A stretch of 64,000 nucleotides of DNA. Source: Knoxdaviesia capensis (Eukaryota; Ascomycota; Sordariomycetes; Microascales; Gondwanamycetaceae). Both the position numbers and the translations under genes were made by a program. The notes beneath the pieces are model-generated. The model worked only from the letters and a program-made list of their open reading frames with translations. It had not been told where the DNA came from and ran no database searches. This document shows positions 62,269 to 64,000 of this stretch, in pieces. The DNA is taken from positions 5,156,981-5,220,980 of the forward strand of contig LNGK01000008.1 of assembly GCA_001510575.1 (NCBI GenBank), given 5' to 3'. Position 1 is the first letter of the stretch, and each line of letters opens with the position of its first letter.

Positions 62269-63540
62269 TATTTAATTATTTTTGCAGTCGTAATTCCGAT
62301 TCAGATGCAGATAGCAGATGACCATCGCGAAGACAAACCTGGAAGTCCCTTGTTTATTCGTGTGGAGTCTCGCCTCGCGCGCCCGTCAAAGCTTCTTCGG
62401 CTCGGATACAAACGGAGCACATCCGGGAACATGGAAAAACCCTGCACCGTGCATATCTCCAGCCTTCTTTTCTTTCCCACCGCCAACTATCGGAGCCCTC
62501 GATAAAATGACACCTGACTGCATATTCGAAGCCGCGTTCAATTTTCTATCTCCATCTCTTCACGAAGAACATGCATATGCACGGACAAGGACCACAGGCT
62601 GGCGTATTGGGGGGAGGATAAGGCCGCTGCTGCTGCATGGGCAACGTGGAGGTGGGCTCTCTAGGACCAGGCCGGTAAAGCAAGACACTGTTTACAAGCA
62701 GAAGAAGATGTCTATCCTCAGACAAAGTTCCCCTCTTGCCACTCAGCGTAACACCAATACCTCGACAGAATGGGGTAGTCTGCAGCCTGGGCCAGAGAAC
62801 TTGTCTCTTCTGGTGGCGTTTCTCTCTTCTTGAGTGCCGTTTGTATACGAAGCACCTGCATAAGGAAAAGCTGCTCTCTGGGCTCTGGTTGGTGTTTTCT
62901 ATGTAAACGGGGCGCATGCACGATGCAGGCCTGCTTCATCCCATCCTGTAGACATCCATGCATATAGAACACGGTGATTGCTATGAATCCATCAATTCAG
63001 CTTCTCTCAGCCGGGGACGCGGTGCGGTTGCCACCACTCGGCTTCCATGCAGGTCCGAATCCACTCTCACATCCACGGCAGACATTATGTTTGCTAGCTT
63101 TTCTCTCCTTGCTGGGCCATGTGGATTTACAGCTGGCTTGGGATCGTTTTCGGGGGCACTGGAACTCCGGGTTGATTTTCTTGGGGCGTTCGATTCCTTG
63201 TAATGAAGCTATACAGGTTCACGTCGTATTCTAGAGGAGATAGAGGTGCCTACAACTATTCACACCCCCTCCAAAGAAGACTCACGCTCCCCGGATTTCA
63301 TCCCTAACGTCGTGTGGCTCTCTCACCTGCGACTCCCGTTGAAAAAGGGTTCCTTTTCTCTTTCTTTCTTTCTTTTTCTTTGCAAATTTATCTTTCTTCT
63401 GTGGCCGCGACATGGAGAGATGGGCATATTACAGTACTGGCATACAACGGTATGTTTTCGCCCCCCTTAGTGCCAAACCTAATTTTAAACCCTAGCCCTA
63501 AAGTACTCTTTTTAATTAAAGCAAAAAATCGTCTCCACAG

Positions 63541-63620
63541 ATACTTCTTCTTCTTCTTCCTACTAACTAACTAACTAACTTCCTTCCTTCCTTCCTACTT
63601 ACTATTCCTACTAACTAACA
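63541..63620. repeat. Compound CTT, CTAA and CTTC microsatellites
   Basis: Adjacent short runs of TTC, CTAA (four to five units) and CTTC (four units), then a second CTAA pair, directly in front of the RIP-degraded transposon at the right edge. Confidence 0.85.
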
Positions 63621-64000
63621 TAGTACCTCACCTATCTTTAAAAGTCAGATACGCTATACTACTCCTTTATACTACTAGGCATTCTAATCGGCAGATCTAA
63701 AACCAAATAGGCGCTATATGAGCCTAAGTCCGTTATACTATTAAAACTAACCGCGAAGTCGTCTTACTACGGTCTAGACGACCCCCTATCCTCTCTCCTA
63801 ATTAAGTCTAAGCTATTATAGCCTTTATTTTAGAATCTATAGAAAATAGATAGCTAAAATAGGATAAGATCGCCCCTCGTCTTAGGCTTTCTTATTCTAT
63901 ATAGGCTATCCGATACGCCTTCCGAAAAGCCGGTTTTATACGATACGTTACTCGAGTTAAGCCTACTATATTACCCGAAACACGTCGAAAACGATACGAA
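63621..64000 (+). mobile_element. Left end of a RIP-degraded Tc1/mariner element (partial)
   Basis: From about 63730 to the window end CpA and TpG are nearly absent, as in the copia interior, while 63621-63730 still keeps several. The transposase fragment inside identifies the element. The exact left terminus is uncertain; TAGTACCTCACC near 63621 is a candidate after mutation. The rest lies outside the window. Confidence 0.7.
63680..64000 (+). pseudogene. Tc1/mariner transposase N-terminal fragment, RIP-degraded
   Basis: In the frame starting at 63680 stops alternate with clear transposase sequence: SRRPPILSPN, then a helix-turn-helix part with AIIAFILESIENR, KIAPRLRLSYSI, AIRYAFRKAGF and VKPTILPETRRKRYE. 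This is the DNA-binding half of fungal Tc1-like (DD34E-type) transposases. Stops fall where Gln or Trp is expected (for example before LK and before AIRYA), matching C-to-T and G-to-A decay. The catalytic part is beyond the window. Confidence 0.75.

Larger units (their letters stand above)
51529..63540. other. Gene desert part 5, no gene seen
   Basis: Twelve kilobases of ordinary composition with normal CpA and TpG. The longest frames (55183-55722 and 58862-59305) show no domain, signal peptide or intron structure. A single N inside a C run lies at 52148; poly(T) runs lie near 56828-56853 and 61182-61202. Four TA-CTG-TA motifs lie at 53421, 53932, 59998 and 60027. Confidence 0.5.

Overview
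The window is nuclear DNA of a filamentous ascomycete (Pezizomycotina; my best guess is Eurotiomycetes, but the class cannot be fixed from the sequence alone). The evidence is short introns of about 55-180 nt (plus one of 309 nt) with GTAAGT/GTATGT donors and CTAAC-type branch sites, fungal secreted-protein families (LysM, WSC, GH55), TTAGGG-type telomere-like motifs, and transposons carrying the CpA-to-TpA mutation signature of repeat-induced point mutation (RIP).

Left part (1-23.2 kb) holds all the recognisable genes. In order they are: a conserved low-complexity fungal protein of unknown function (1374-3311, minus); an HDDC2/YfbR-type HD-domain 5'-deoxynucleotidase with three exons (5614-6592, minus); a possible decayed coding fragment (about 8060-8640); then a group of three secreted-protein genes. 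The group is a LysM plus five-WSC-domain protein (9091-11068, minus), a small cysteine-containing secreted protein (13669-14490, plus), and an 11-exon gene (16141-21195, plus) for a protein of about 1425 residues. That protein joins a GH55 exo-beta-1,3-glucanase core to a C-terminal hydrophobic module of the kind I know from fungal killer-toxin-like (zymocin-type) GH18 chitinases. A Cdc25-like/rhodanese phosphatase gene (22301-23158, minus) closes this part.

The three secreted-protein genes look like one functional unit. One member would bind chitin and glucan, one is a small secreted partner, and one is a wall-degrading enzyme with a toxin-precursor-like build: signal peptide, KR sites in an N-terminal pro-region, wall-targeting glycosidase, Cys-rich segment and hydrophobic glycine-rich module. 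The known fungal killer-like systems use a chitinase. Here the glycosidase is a beta-glucanase, which makes this the best candidate for an undescribed system.

Right part (23.2-63.6 kb) has no gene that I can defend. Base composition is ordinary, simple repeats are many, and a short motif of TA steps separated by CTG or CAG recurs. It contains one complete Ty1/copia LTR retrotransposon (45852-51523) with 343-bp LTRs, an intact 5-bp target duplication, a half-tRNA-type primer site and a gag-pol interior in which CpA/TpG dinucleotides are almost absent (saturated RIP). The window ends inside a second RIP-degraded element, a Tc1/mariner transposase (from about 63621). Three N-runs (35953-35963, 46268-46388, 52148) all follow long G or C homopolymers and are assembly gaps.
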